DNA from: Spirochaetales bacterium
GTDB lineage: Bacteria; Spirochaetota; Spirochaetia; SZUA-6; RPPD01
Assembly (NCBI GenBank): GCA_016929065.1
Contig: JAFGJO010000054.1
Location: 1-64,000 of the forward strand
DNA length: 64,000 nucleotides
Direction: 5' to 3'
Shown in pieces: positions 36,793 to 46,751 of the stretch. Within the stretch, counting starts at the first letter, position 1. Each line of letters opens with the position of its first letter. Under the pieces are notes generated by a model. It saw nothing but the letters and a program-made list of their open reading frames with translations. It was not told the origin of the DNA and ran no database searches. A program made the translations under genes and the position numbers.

Positions 36793-37692
36793 TCAGTTAT
36801 TTGTCCAGTTTTTCGAAACAGCCACTGTCCAGACACTCATCCCCATGACATCCATGCCAAATTTCATTGAAATATACGATTTGAGAATTTGTCCTTTTGT
36901 CACATCATATAAAATCCAGCCGTCCATGCCGCCGTCTTCAAGATTTGCTTCTTCCATGGATAACACACCGATTGGTTTCAATAAAACCTGTGTTTTGTCT
37001 TTCGAAATGGCCAGCACTTCATACTTCATGGATACGGTCAAGGCACCCACACCCTGAACTTCCTGTTCAATCGTGCCGGCGTCATAGATATCCCCCGCTT
37101 TCACCGGTTTTTCGGGTAAAGCCATATAGGTGTTTTTGGTCATCTCCTTCAAACTCGACTCGAGTTCGTCAATTGTCATGCTGGATGATTCTGCATCAAG
37201 CTTGTCACGCATCATGGAGACATCAACATTGACAATATTTCCCTCCGGGGTCACATCCATAAAAAAGGGATTGTCAAGCAATACCTCAACTCCCTTGAAT
37301 TCCTCGCGATCACGGTCCCCGGGAATATCGGAATCAAGTGACATTGCATACATTCCGTCTGCCGACATTGCAATCCGTTCCATTGTAATCCTGGTTGTTG
37401 CGGTTCCAGCCGGAGTCACGGCATCGATGGTATAGTTCATCCGTATATCCATGATCATGGTCATATTAATATTCCCTTCAGCACCGGTCATATCCATGTC
37501 AATTTCATTTGAACTGTAAAAAATATACTCATCGCCCTTTGTAAATTTGTTCCGAAGCAGTACCGCGTCCTTTGTTGTTTCTGCAAAAACCGGAGCAGTC
37601 TCGCTCATTTCTACCGTAACTTCTTCTGCAGTCAAGCTGCCGAGACAAACAAACAGCATGAGCGCAACAAACAATAACTTCATATCTTTCAT
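36793..37692 (-). CDS. Exported DUF6263-like protein
   Basis: A 299-residue secreted protein with signal peptide MKDMKLLFVALMLFVCLGSL ending near residue 22. The mature part is beta-rich and contains LLRNKFTKGDEYIFYSS, then a Met-rich segment (GAEGNINMTMIMDIRMNYTI) and WILYDVTKGQILKSYISMK near the end. This layout matches the DUF6263 family of uncharacterised exported proteins. A GGGAGG site lies before the ATG. The hairpin at 36748-36769 would end the transcript. It is not clearly in an operon. Confidence 0.75.
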   Translation of the reverse strand: MKDMKLLFVALMLFVCLGSLTAEEVTVEMSETAPVFAETTKDAVLLRNKFTKGDEYIFYSSNEIDMDMTGAEGNINMTMIMDIRMNYTIDAVTPAGTATTRITMERIAMSADGMYAMSLDSDIPGDRDREEFKGVEVLLDNPFFMDVTPEGNIVNVDVSMMRDKLDAESSSMTIDELESSLKEMTKNTYMALPEKPVKAGDIYDAGTIEQEVQGVGALTVSMKYEVLAISKDKTQVLLKPIGVLSMEEANLEDGGMDGWILYDVTKGQILKSYISMKFGMDVMGMSVWTVAVSKNWTNN

Positions 37693-37755
37693 GTATCCTC
37701 CCGTCTATCCTCAATATATAACAAGAGTCAAATATAGTGCCGGGAGAGTGAAAAA

Positions 37756-37953
37756 TCAACAATCCCTGTACAGAATATTACAAAAATTTACTTTAGCCGT
37801 ATACGTCGAAATTGAAGTGACCTTTAAATTATTCCCGCCGCTGTCAATTTCAACAAAAAGACGGTTGCAGGACTTTTTAACCCTTCCGTAATCCACCTGA
37901 AACAGAACCCAGCCGCTCATTTCTGTGGTCTTGATATTATTACTGAATTTCAT
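37756..37953 (-). pseudogene. Possible gene remnant or very small gene
   Basis: A 65-codon frame with protein-like content (MKFSNNIKTTEMSGWVLFQV at its start) lies between the DUF6263 and YejA genes. The coding-like reading continues about 15 residues upstream (NTYSRNQPAIIIE) without a usable start codon. No ribosome site is seen. It could be the tail of a gene that lost its front. Confidence 0.3.
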
Positions 37954-38029
37954 TTCGATGATGATTGCCGGCTGGTTGCGCGAGTAAGTATTTTTTACTA
38001 TGATGAGACATACGAAAGCGGGAGGACCC

Positions 38030-39937
38030 ATGATAAAAACGATTGTTCTGTTTATAACGGTCATCAGTATGTGTATCAATTTCATCGCATGTGATTCAAA
38101 CAATACCGTCAACCTTGTCGGTGTGCAGCATGAGTTCAACGAAAAAAAAATACTTCCGTTGTATGAAAAAGAACCATGGACTCCGGGTCCCAAACATGGC
38201 GATGCCCTTGTGGGAAACCTGAAATACAAACAGGGATTCGCACACTTTGATTATGTTAATCCGAATGCACCTGTCGGGGGCACACTTGTACTGTCGTCAC
38301 AGCTGAGTTTCGACAGTTTTAATCCGGTGACAATAAAAGGGACAACCCCGGACGGGATCGACCTGCTTTTTGAAACCCTGATGACCAGCTCCCTTGATGA
38401 ACCCGCGTCGATGTACGGCCTTATCGCCGAGACGATCGAGTATCCCATGGATAAAAGCCGGGTGACGTTTGTCATACGCAAGGAGGCCAAATGGCATGAC
38501 GGAAAACCGATCACTGTTGATGATGTGATTTATTCGTTTAATGTACAGCGGAAAAACATGCCGCTTACGGCACAATACTATAAGGATGTACAGGAGGTCA
38601 AAAAAACAGCTGACCGCCAGGTGACATTTTTTCTAAAACCGGGGTCCAATCCGGAACTGCCCCACATTCTGGGCCAGTTGACTGTTATCCCCAAACACTA
38701 TTTTGAAAAAAGAAATACAAATGATATCTTTCTTGAGCCGCCCCTGGGGTCCGGCCAGTATACGATCAAGGAATTTGATCTTGGCCGGTCAATCACCTAC
38801 GAACGAAACCCTGATTACTGGGGTTGGGATCTTGCAGTGAACAAGGGCATGTATAATTTTCAGACAATCCAGTACAAGGTATACCTTGATCCTGAGGTCA
38901 TGTTCCAGGCATTCAAGGCCGGCGAGTTTGATTTCCGGGATGAAAATACTGCCTCAAAATGGGCCACAGAATATAATTCCCTGCAATTTACAGATGGCTC
39001 ATTCAAGCGGGAACTTATTGCCGATGACAGCCCGGTAGGAATGCAGGCACTCGCGTTCAATATCCGCCGCGATTTGTTTACAAACGCGAAAGTGCGGGAA
39101 GGCTTTTCCTATCTCTTCGATTTTGAATTTACAAACAAGCAAATTTTCTACAATATGTATAAACGGACAAAAAGCTTCTATGAAAATTCTGTATTTGCTT
39201 CGTATCTGGGCGGATTGCCCGGAGACGACGAATTAAAATATCTGAATCCGTTCAAAAACCAGATCCCGCCCGAGGTATTCACAAAAGTGTACGAGCCGCC
39301 GAAAACAGACGGATCAGGAAATATCCGCCAGAATATGAAAACAGCTTTGGCGTTTTTCAACGAAGCCGGATGGGAAATCAAAGACGGCAAACTTGTGGAC
39401 AAAAACGGAAATCAAATGAAGTTTGAAATTCTCATATATGACCAGGGGGCCGCAAGAATTCTGGAATCATTTATTGAAAACCTGAAAAAAGCGGGAATTG
39501 ATGCCGGCTACCGCCAGATAGACTACACCCATTGGATAAGCCAGGTCCAGAAATTTGATTATGACATGATTTCATTTCTCTTCGGCCAGAGTTTTTCACC
39601 GGGGAATGAACAGCGGTATTACTGGGGGTCATCCGAAGCAGATGTCAACGGCAGCCGTAATTTTATCGGTATAAAAAATCCGGTTGTCGATTCTCTTATC
39701 GAATCGGTCATCAGCGCCCCGAATTTTCAGGAATTAAAAGCAGCCACCCGCGCACTTGACCGTGTACTTTTATGGAATCATTATGTGATCCCCGAATGGC
39801 ACATTAATTATTACCGCATTGCCTATAAAAATAAATTCGGTCAACCGGATACTTCCGGGATTCCGTTATTCGTCGTACAGTACAATTACGTCTGTATATT
39901 AACCTGGTGGGAAGACCCCGAAAAAACAAAACAATAA
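38030..39937 (+). CDS. yejA: Peptide-binding lipoprotein of a YejABEF-type importer
   Basis: A 635-residue solute-binding protein of the SBP_bac_5 family. The signal peptide ends in a lipobox FIAC, so Cys18 should be lipidated. The YejA-like features are HGDALVGNLKYKQGFAHFDY, NPNAPVGGTL and the central YERNPDYWGWDLAVNKGMYN. It captures short peptides and passes them to the permease encoded next; in Escherichia coli the YejABEF system also takes up microcin C. The ATG at 38030 has GGGAGG upstream; the frame is open ten codons earlier. It heads a four-gene operon with yejB, yejE and yejF. Confidence 0.93.
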   Translation: MIKTIVLFITVISMCINFIACDSNNTVNLVGVQHEFNEKKILPLYEKEPWTPGPKHGDALVGNLKYKQGFAHFDYVNPNAPVGGTLVLSSQLSFDSFNPVTIKGTTPDGIDLLFETLMTSSLDEPASMYGLIAETIEYPMDKSRVTFVIRKEAKWHDGKPITVDDVIYSFNVQRKNMPLTAQYYKDVQEVKKTADRQVTFFLKPGSNPELPHILGQLTVIPKHYFEKRNTNDIFLEPPLGSGQYTIKEFDLGRSITYERNPDYWGWDLAVNKGMYNFQTIQYKVYLDPEVMFQAFKAGEFDFRDENTASKWATEYNSLQFTDGSFKRELIADDSPVGMQALAFNIRRDLFTNAKVREGFSYLFDFEFTNKQIFYNMYKRTKSFYENSVFASYLGGLPGDDELKYLNPFKNQIPPEVFTKVYEPPKTDGSGNIRQNMKTALAFFNEAGWEIKDGKLVDKNGNQMKFEILIYDQGAARILESFIENLKKAGIDAGYRQIDYTHWISQVQKFDYDMISFLFGQSFSPGNEQRYYWGSSEADVNGSRNFIGIKNPVVDSLIESVISAPNFQELKAATRALDRVLLWNHYVIPEWHINYYRIAYKNKFGQPDTSGIPLFVVQYNYVCILTWWEDPEKTKQ

Positions 39938-39952
39938 CCGGAAGAGCATGCG

Positions 39953-41038
39953 ATGAGTAAATATATTTTCAAGCGACTGCTTTTAATTATTCCGACACTT
40001 TTGGGAATTATGGTTGTAAATTTTATTGTCATCCAAGCTGCACCCGGCGGACCGGTCGAACAGGCTCTACTTTCTGCGAAATACAGTCAAGGCGACGGAG
40101 AAGTAGTAAAAAGTACACAAAATATCAAAAGCGGTGTAACGGATACCGGCGCGGCGAGCTACCGGGGCGCACAGGGTCTGGATCCCGAGTTTATCAAAAA
40201 AATCGAAACAATGTACGGATTCGACAAACCGCCGATGGAACGATTTTTTCTCATGATGTGGCGGTATATTCGTTTTGATTTTGACGACAGTTTTTTCCGC
40301 GGCAGAAATGTTCTGGAGCTCATCATTGAACGGCTGCCTGTATCAATCTCACTCGGATTGTGGACAACGCTTATTGTTTACCTTGTTTCAATTCCACTGG
40401 GGATTCTCAAGGCAGTCCGCCACGGCAGCAAATTTGATGCGTGGACAAGCGGAGTCATTGCGGTATTTTATGCGATCCCCTCATTTCTTTTCGCACTGCT
40501 GTTGATCACACTCCTTGCAGCCGGAAACCCTCTGAAACTCTTTCCATTACGGGGACTAGTCTCTGAAAACTGGAACAGCCTGCCGTGGTGGGAACAAATC
40601 GGTGACTACCTGTGGCATATGGTGCTGCCCGTACTGGCAATGGTACTGGGAGGATTTGCAGGGCTCACATTCCTGACAAAAAATTCATTTCTTGAAGAAA
40701 TCAACAAACAATATGTCATCACCGCCCGGGCAAAAGGAGTGATGCCGAAAAAAATTCTTTACGGCCATGTGTTTCGGAATGCGATGCTGATTGTCATATC
40801 CGGCTTTCCCGGCTCGCTGATTCGGATATTATTTACCGGTGCCCTTCTGATCGAAATTATTTTCTCCCTGGACGGGATAGGGCTTTTGGGGTACACCGCA
40901 ATATTGAAACGGGATTATCCCATCATTTTTGGAGAGCTGTATTTTTTTACCCTCCTGGGCCTTTTGATCAAACTGGTGAATGACCTTATGTACCGGGCTG
41001 TTGATCCGCGGATAGATTTTGAATCGAGGGAGTTGTAA
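39953..41038 (+). CDS. yejB: Peptide ABC transporter permease YejB
   Basis: A 361-residue inner-membrane permease. It starts [20 protein letters not shown], as in the DppB/YejB group, with a further five membrane helices and the EAA-type coupling loop near residue 255 ([20 protein letters not shown]). The long loop after the first helix (about residues 30-125) is typical of YejB. It follows yejA by 15 bases and its stop abuts the yejE start (TAAATG). Confidence 0.95.
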   Translation: MSKYIFKRLLLIIPTLLGIMVVNFIVIQAAPGGPVEQALLSAKYSQGDGEVVKSTQNIKSGVTDTGAASYRGAQGLDPEFIKKIETMYGFDKPPMERFFLMMWRYIRFDFDDSFFRGRNVLELIIERLPVSISLGLWTTLIVYLVSIPLGILKAVRHGSKFDAWTSGVIAVFYAIPSFLFALLLITLLAAGNPLKLFPLRGLVSENWNSLPWWEQIGDYLWHMVLPVLAMVLGGFAGLTFLTKNSFLEEINKQYVITARAKGVMPKKILYGHVFRNAMLIVISGFPGSLIRILFTGALLIEIIFSLDGIGLLGYTAILKRDYPIIFGELYFFTLLGLLIKLVNDLMYRAVDPRIDFESREL

Positions 41039-42082
41039 ATGAAATCAGGAATTCTCCCTCACTTCTCTCCGCTGACAAAACGCCGAATCTCAAATTTCAA
41101 ATCAAACAGGCGCGCTTTTGTTGCCCTGTGGGCCTTGGCTATTATCTTTATCCTTTCATTATGCGCAGAGCTTATTGCCAACAACAAACCGCTTGTGGTC
41201 ATGCATAAAGGAAATCTCTATTTTCCCGTTTTTGCCTCATACCCGGAAACCACATTCGGCGGGGAATTTGAAACAGAGACCGACTACCGGGACCCGGTTG
41301 TCGAATCCCTGATTAGTGACAATGGGTGGGCGGTCTGGCCGTTGATTCACTTCAGCTATAATACCATAAACACACGGATCAGTGTCCCTTACCCCGCTCC
41401 GCCGTCGGGAGAAAACCTCTTGGGCACCGATGACCGCGGACGCGATGTCCTTGCCCAGATTATTTATGGCATCCGCACGTCCCTTTTGTTCGGAATGCTG
41501 TTAACATTAATCAGTCCTGTGCTGGGCATCATGATCGGCGCAATAATGGGATATTTTGGCGGATTCGTCGATATTTTTTTCCAGCGGATACTGGAAATTT
41601 ATGAAAGTGTTCCACAGCTGTTTTTACTGATCATCATCACCAGCATGATCACCCCGAGTTTCTGGCTGCTGTTTTTCATCATCGCGGTATTTGAGTGGAC
41701 GATGTTTGTGGGGCTTGTACGCGCAGAGTTTCTGCGTGCACGGAATTTTGAATACGTCAAGGCAGCCCGCGCATTGGGAGTGGGACATATTTCAACCATG
41801 TTCCGGCATATTCTGCCCAATGCACTCACTTCGACACTCACCTTTATCCCGTTCATTCTTTCCGGCTCGATTTTGACGCTCGCCATCCTGGATTTGCTGG
41901 GATTCGGGCTCCCGGCCTCAGAACCGTCACTTGGCCGTATCCTCTCGCAGGGACGGACAAATCTTGCAGCCCCATGGCTTTCTTTGACCGGGTTTTTTAC
42001 AATTGCGATTCTTCTGGCGCTGATGATCTTCATTGGTGAAGGGATTCGTGATGCATTCGATACGAAGAAAACTTTTAAGTAG
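41039..42082 (+). CDS. yejE: Peptide ABC transporter permease YejE
   Basis: A 347-residue permease of the DppC/YejE group. It has an N-terminal helix (ALWALAIIFILSLCAELIAN), an extended periplasmic segment that includes SVPYPAPPSGENLLGTDDRG, and a five-helix core. The coupling motif is FEYVKAARALGVGHISTMFR near residue 235. It begins directly after the yejB stop and is followed by yejF after 16 bases. Together with YejB it forms the membrane channel. Confidence 0.95.
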   Translation: MKSGILPHFSPLTKRRISNFKSNRRAFVALWALAIIFILSLCAELIANNKPLVVMHKGNLYFPVFASYPETTFGGEFETETDYRDPVVESLISDNGWAVWPLIHFSYNTINTRISVPYPAPPSGENLLGTDDRGRDVLAQIIYGIRTSLLFGMLLTLISPVLGIMIGAIMGYFGGFVDIFFQRILEIYESVPQLFLLIIITSMITPSFWLLFFIIAVFEWTMFVGLVRAEFLRARNFEYVKAARALGVGHISTMFRHILPNALTSTLTFIPFILSGSILTLAILDLLGFGLPASEPSLGRILSQGRTNLAAPWLSLTGFFTIAILLALMIFIGEGIRDAFDTKKTFK

Positions 42083-42098
42083 AGGGGAATTCGAATAA

Positions 42099-43700
42099 AT
42101 GTCCTTGGTTGAAATAACAGACCTTTCCATCTCGTTTCATACACACAAGGGAGTATTTTCCGCAGTAAAAAATATCTCCCTGTCGATCACCAAAGGTGAG
42201 TGCCTCGCTTTGGTGGGTGAATCCGGTGCCGGTAAATCAGTTACTGCACATTCAATCCTTCGTCTGCTTCCGCAGCCTGAATCATTTTATCCAACGGGAA
42301 GCATCCTGTTTCATGACGTGGACATGCTGAAAGCAGACGAAATCACTCTTCAGAAAATCCGCGGCAACAGGATCACCATGATTTTTCAGGAGCCCATGAC
42401 CTCGCTGAATCCGCTCCACACCATTATTAAACAGGTGGCGGAATCGCTTATCATCCATCAAGGCCTTTCAAAGCAGGATGCCGAGGCAAAGGCAATCGAA
42501 CTGCTCCATGATGTGCAGTTCCCCGAGGCAGAATCCCGGGCAAAGGCCCTGCCCCATGAACTCTCCGGCGGACAGCGTCAGCGCGTTATGATCGCGATGG
42601 CCCTGGCCAATAATCCCGAACTGCTGATCGCCGATGAACCCACAACAGCACTTGATGTGACCATTCAGGCGGAATTGTTAAAACTCCTGAAAGCGCTGCA
42701 GAAAAAATATGGCATGGCATTGCTTCTTATCACCCACGACCTGGGGATCGTCCGAAAAATCGCAGACCGGGCTGCCATCATGAGAAACGGCATCATTATC
42801 GAACAGGATACCGTGAACAATATTTTTTCCGCACCAAAAGAAGAATATACCCGGGAATTGATCGGTTCAGAGCCATCGGGCAAACCCGTCTTTCCTGTAA
42901 ACGCTGCAAAAACGCTGCTCCAGGCAGGCCCTCTCTCGGTCTCGTTCCCCATGAAAAAAACCTTTTTCGGCCGGCCGACAGAGTGGCTCAATGCGGTGAA
43001 AAATGCCGAAATTTTGATCACCGAAGGAACCACACTCGGTATCGTCGGTGAATCGGGTTCCGGAAAAACAACACTCGCCTTTGCTTTGCTGCGGCTGGTA
43101 AAAAGCAAGGGGCCTGTAGTATTCCAGAAAAAACATATCGATTCCCTGAAATCAGGAGAGATCCGACCGCTTCGCAGGGAAATGCAAATTGTGTTTCAGG
43201 ACCCGTTCGGCAGCCTGAATCCACGGCTGACAATCGGGAAAATTGTCGGCGAAGGACTTGAAGCGCATGATATTACCCGAAAAGAAGAAAAGAAGAGGCA
43301 GCTGGTAGAAACAGTACTCACCGAGGTAGGCATTGATCCGGATGCGTATGACCGGTATCCCCATGAGTTCTCCGGCGGACAGCGCCAGCGCATCAGTATT
43401 GCCCGGGCTCTTGTCCTTAAACCCCGTCTGGTTGTCCTGGACGAGCCGACCTCCTCGCTTGACCTGACCGTTCAGGCCCAGATTATCGACTTGCTCCGCG
43501 AACTGCAGAACAAACACCATCTTACCTTTATTTTTATCAGTCATGACCTTCGGGTTGTCCGCGCTCTCTCGCATTTTGTCGCAGTTATGGAAAAAGGGAT
43601 CATTGTGGAACAGGGGCCGGCAGATATCATTTTTGACAAACCGGAACATCCCTATACACAAAAACTCATCGAGGCTGCATTCCTTTTTAGCCAGACCTGA
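42099..43700 (+). CDS. yejF: Peptide ABC transporter ATPase YejF (two ABC domains)
   Basis: A 533-residue ATPase with two full ABC modules in one chain. Module 1 has Walker A GESGAGKS, signature LSGGQRQR and Walker B LLIADEPT; module 2 has GESGSGKT, FSGGQRQR and LVVLDEPT. Each half ends in an oligopeptide-type tail (EEYTRELIGSEP and EHPYTQKLIEAA). The fusion of the two ATPases is characteristic of YejF. It powers the YejBE channel and is the last gene of the operon. A hairpin with a T-run follows at 43702-43757. Confidence 0.96.
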   Translation: MSLVEITDLSISFHTHKGVFSAVKNISLSITKGECLALVGESGAGKSVTAHSILRLLPQPESFYPTGSILFHDVDMLKADEITLQKIRGNRITMIFQEPMTSLNPLHTIIKQVAESLIIHQGLSKQDAEAKAIELLHDVQFPEAESRAKALPHELSGGQRQRVMIAMALANNPELLIADEPTTALDVTIQAELLKLLKALQKKYGMALLLITHDLGIVRKIADRAAIMRNGIIIEQDTVNNIFSAPKEEYTRELIGSEPSGKPVFPVNAAKTLLQAGPLSVSFPMKKTFFGRPTEWLNAVKNAEILITEGTTLGIVGESGSGKTTLAFALLRLVKSKGPVVFQKKHIDSLKSGEIRPLRREMQIVFQDPFGSLNPRLTIGKIVGEGLEAHDITRKEEKKRQLVETVLTEVGIDPDAYDRYPHEFSGGQRQRISIARALVLKPRLVVLDEPTSSLDLTVQAQIIDLLRELQNKHHLTFIFISHDLRVVRALSHFVAVMEKGIIVEQGPADIIFDKPEHPYTQKLIEAAFLFSQT

Positions 43701-43701
43701 G

Positions 43702-43757
43702 CCGGCAGTACTATGAATACGCTCCTGCTGTTCCAGCATGATCGGCCGGTTTTTTTG
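43702..43757 (+). terminator. Possible terminator behind the yej operon
   Basis: CCGGC (43702-43706) can pair with GCCGG (43745-43749), enclosing an inner TGCTG/CAGCA hairpin, and eight T follow at 43750-43757. The large loop makes it less certain than a simple hairpin. Confidence 0.35.
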
Positions 43758-43793
43758 CTTTTCATTTTCAGGAAAATCAACTAACATTAAAGT

Positions 43794-44786
43794 ATGACCC
43801 CGAATGAAATCCTCCGAAGTATTGCAGAAAGTTTTCAGAAAAGTTCAAGCGAGATATTGTTAACAGTGGTATTGTTTGTCTCCTTTATTGGTATTATTTC
43901 CTTATTATTCATATTGAGACGTCAATATGAAAAAGGAAAACTCCGCACCATTCTGAAAGACCGTTATGCCGCCCTGATCGTGCAATACTCCCTGACAATC
44001 CAGGAACAGGAATTGATTGAAGATATGTCGCGGCACCTGAATACACCGGAAAAAAAGTATCTGCTTTTTACCAATGAACATGTATTCAACAATTGTCTTT
44101 TTGAACTGAAAAAGCACCGGAACGTCAACAAACAGGTACTTGACTCATTACTTGTAAAACTGCAGTTCAAACTCTTTGAACAATACCATCTGCCGCGAAC
44201 AAGCAGGGAATTCCTTCCCGAAAAACACTTCATGCTTGTGTACGGCAATAAACAGAAAGTAAAATGCCTGGTTGATGCGCAGACCCAGGATTCACTCACT
44301 GCTGTTGCAGACCCCGACAGTCCGCTCCCGGGTATTGGAGAATCAGTAAGTATTTACACCTACAATGCGTTGGGAATTATCCATTTCCCCTCGGTGGTCC
44401 AGGACAAAAAGGCAAACGTATTGAAACTCGCGCATTCCGACAGCCTGGAAGCACTGCAGCGGCGGCAGTATTTCCGCAAAGAAGTGCAGATGCCAATTTA
44501 TATTCATTCCGAAAGTTCGGCAGATCCTCCGCAGCCCTCTGTCATCCTCGACCTCTCGGCCGGCGGGATGAGCGTGGAAAATCCTGATAAAAAATTCAAA
44601 AAAGGCGATGATGTCAAAATTACCATGCACGGGAAAAATACTATGGGTTTTGATTTATACGGTGAGGTAGTCCGCACCTCTAAAAAAGGGGAAACAGCCC
44701 ATATTGTTTTTGGCCATTTTTCCAGTGCACAGAAAGATGATATCATCAGGTTTCTCAATACAAAAGTAAACTCCGAACCAAAATAG
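43794..44786 (+). CDS. PilZ-domain c-di-GMP receptor
   Basis: A 330-residue protein with one N-terminal membrane helix (about 20-41), a helical region and a C-terminal PilZ domain. The c-di-GMP motif is complete: RQYFR near residue 225 matches RxxxR and DLSAGGMS near residue 250 matches DxSxxG. A second, YcgR-like beta domain (about residues 135-220) precedes PilZ. This suits a protein that reads c-di-GMP at the membrane and affects motility or secretion. In spirochaetes, PilZ proteins influence motility and virulence. No flagellar gene adjoins it, and no ribosome site is obvious. Confidence 0.88.
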   Translation: MTPNEILRSIAESFQKSSSEILLTVVLFVSFIGIISLLFILRRQYEKGKLRTILKDRYAALIVQYSLTIQEQELIEDMSRHLNTPEKKYLLFTNEHVFNNCLFELKKHRNVNKQVLDSLLVKLQFKLFEQYHLPRTSREFLPEKHFMLVYGNKQKVKCLVDAQTQDSLTAVADPDSPLPGIGESVSIYTYNALGIIHFPSVVQDKKANVLKLAHSDSLEALQRRQYFRKEVQMPIYIHSESSADPPQPSVILDLSAGGMSVENPDKKFKKGDDVKITMHGKNTMGFDLYGEVVRTSKKGETAHIVFGHFSSAQKDDIIRFLNTKVNSEPK

Positions 44787-44862
44787 TTTTTGAAAAATCT
44801 TTATTGACTTGCAGCATTCCTGTATTACCCGAATGTATTACTTATTTATCCTTGCAGCACAA

Positions 44863-44891
44863 TTGACAACACACCATTCCTCCCCTATTAT
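44863..44891 (+). promoter_or_regulatory. Promoter of the cysteine synthase gene
   Basis: TTGACA (44863-44868), a 17-base spacer and TATTAT (44886-44891) form a near-consensus promoter. Transcription would begin near 44898, leaving about 25 leader bases that contain AGGAT before the ATG at 44923. Confidence 0.7.
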
Positions 44892-44922
44892 TCATAAAAC
44901 AGAATTAAAACACAGGATAAAT

Positions 44923-45819
44923 ATGAAACGGCAGATAGATAATATTCTTGAAAGTATAGGGAACACCCCTCTTGTAAAATTGAATCACCTTTCCCCCGCC
45001 GGATCATCTCTCGCCGCAAAGTATGAGGGGACCAATCCCACCGGGAGCATCAAAGACCGGATTGCCCTCAAGATGATTGAACAGGCCGAAAAAGAGGGAA
45101 AACTTGACAAAAACAAAATTATTATCGAGCCGACAAGCGGAAACACCGGTATCGCTCTTGCGATGATTGGATGCGTAAAAGGATATGGTGTCGAGATAGT
45201 GATGAGCAGGGCTGTCTCTGTAGAACGGCAACAGATGATTGCTGCATTCGGCGCCGGGATAACCCTCACGCCCGCAGAAGAAGGAACTGACGGCGCCATC
45301 CACAAAGCGCGCGAGCTCGTTGCCGCCCAACCGGATAAATATTTCATGCCCGACCAGTTTTCCAATGAATACAACAAACTTGCACATTACAAAACAACAG
45401 CTGAAGAAATCTGGCAACAGACCGGCGGTGATATCAATTATTTTGTTTCATCGCTTGGGACCTCCGGCACCATCATGGGAGTAAGCGCATATTTAAAAGA
45501 AAAAAATCCGGATATCAAAATTGTCTGCGCGCACCCGGTACGCGGGCATTATATTCAGGGGCTGAAAAACATGGAAGAGGCGATCGTTCCGGCCATCTAT
45601 GACCCGTCAAAAATAGATATCCAGATCATGGTCGATTCCGAAACAGCGTTTGATTACACCCGCTGTATTGTCAAAAAGGAAGGAATTTTTGCTGGTATGA
45701 GCTCTGGTGCGGCTTTGTATGCAGCATTACAGGTAGCGGGAAAAAACAACGGCAGCTTTGTGATAATCTTCCCCGACCGCGGTGAAAAATATTTGAGCAC
45801 AGGACTTTTTGCATCATGA
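44923..45819 (+). CDS. cysK: Cysteine synthase (O-acetylserine sulfhydrylase)
   Basis: A 298-residue PLP enzyme that makes cysteine from O-acetylserine and sulfide. The opening ESIGNTPLVKLNHL, PLP lysine in GSIKDR (Lys44) and substrate loop PTSGNTGIAL are typical. The phosphate loop reads SLGTSGTIMG, slightly different from the more common GTGGT. It is shorter than many CysK proteins and could instead be the CysM type. The ATG at 44923 is chosen by the normal N-terminus and the AGGAT site; the open frame to 44809 crosses the promoter. Its stop overlaps the next gene by four bases (ATGA). Confidence 0.9.
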   Translation: MKRQIDNILESIGNTPLVKLNHLSPAGSSLAAKYEGTNPTGSIKDRIALKMIEQAEKEGKLDKNKIIIEPTSGNTGIALAMIGCVKGYGVEIVMSRAVSVERQQMIAAFGAGITLTPAEEGTDGAIHKARELVAAQPDKYFMPDQFSNEYNKLAHYKTTAEEIWQQTGGDINYFVSSLGTSGTIMGVSAYLKEKNPDIKIVCAHPVRGHYIQGLKNMEEAIVPAIYDPSKIDIQIMVDSETAFDYTRCIVKKEGIFAGMSSGAALYAALQVAGKNNGSFVIIFPDRGEKYLSTGLFAS

Positions 45820-46703
45820 AACACACACAAAGAACTCTTTCCTTTCATTTCGGTGTCCCCGGCTGTATTCTTGGTATACTCTGTATGGTGCTGGTCTCCT
45901 GCCCGTTTATCGACAGGGAATATGACCCGTTTTTTCTGGATGAAGACAGGCCGTATTTTGAGTATAACGCAGCATCAGATTATTATTACTGCCTGCCATG
46001 GAACTACAGCAGGGAATGGAATTCACGCAGAGAGTATCCCCTTGTCATATTTCTTCACGGGTCGGGCGGTGCTGGAAATATTTCATATTTGAATTATCTC
46101 GGCTACCAGGATCCCGACTCCACGTACATTAACCAGATCGCCTATAATTTCCAGACGACACACCCTTCATTTGTGCTTATTCCGCAGACTGCCGGTTCAT
46201 GGAACAACCAGATACTGATGAGTGAAATTGAATCGTTCAAAGCCGCATACCGTATCAATGAGCAGCGGATTTATGTCATAGGATACTCAATGGGCGGCTC
46301 AGGCAGCTATTCTCTTGCCAACGCGTATTGCGATGACAACGGCAGTCTTTTTGCCGGCATTGTCCGGCTGGCAGGCCAAAGCCAGATATCTGTCAGGGAC
46401 GCGATCGCTGAACATACCGCAGTATGGATGCATACCGGTCTCGAGGATGAGGCGATCAGGATTACCACCACAAGAGAAGCCTATGATTTTCTTAAAAATC
46501 ATCCTGTAAACCTGCACGCAGAGGAATCGGTTGCGGTCTACGATGTGAATGGAAAATCTGTTGCAACAAAAACACTCACCCGCGGAAAAAATGAAGTGGC
46601 AAAGATATCCGAATATGCGGACACGGGCCATGGGATTGTCATGCTTCCCGCGCAGGACCCCGAAATCATGGAATGGCTTTTCGAACAACAAATTGTCTAT
46701 TGA
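45816..46703 (+). CDS. Lipoprotein alpha/beta hydrolase
   Basis: A 295-residue exported esterase-like protein. The signal peptide ends in LVSC, so lipidation at about Cys29 is likely. The fold is alpha/beta hydrolase: oxyanion motif FLHGSGGAG, nucleophile elbow GYSMGGSGS (Ser near 162) and a late His in DTGHGIVM. It resembles PHB-depolymerase or feruloyl-esterase relatives of the LpqC type; the substrate is unknown. The ATG overlaps the stop of the cysteine synthase gene by four bases, so the two are translationally linked, though no shared pathway is evident. Confidence 0.82.
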   Translation: MKHTQRTLSFHFGVPGCILGILCMVLVSCPFIDREYDPFFLDEDRPYFEYNAASDYYYCLPWNYSREWNSRREYPLVIFLHGSGGAGNISYLNYLGYQDPDSTYINQIAYNFQTTHPSFVLIPQTAGSWNNQILMSEIESFKAAYRINEQRIYVIGYSMGGSGSYSLANAYCDDNGSLFAGIVRLAGQSQISVRDAIAEHTAVWMHTGLEDEAIRITTTREAYDFLKNHPVNLHAEESVAVYDVNGKSVATKTLTRGKNEVAKISEYADTGHGIVMLPAQDPEIMEWLFEQQIVY

Positions 46704-46712
46704 TAATTTTAT

Positions 46713-46741
46713 TTGACAATCACTCTCAGACATCGTACGAT
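46713..46741 (+). promoter_or_regulatory. Promoter with start codon close behind
   Basis: TTGACA (46713-46718), a 17-base spacer and TACGAT (46736-46741) precede the ATG at 46752. The predicted transcription start is only a few bases before the ATG. Confidence 0.5.
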
Positions 46742-46751
46742 ATTAACTGAA

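Noticed and set aside
43152-43787. 211-codon minus-strand frame opposite yejF
   Set aside because: It covers the second ABC module of yejF in reverse and has no independent features.
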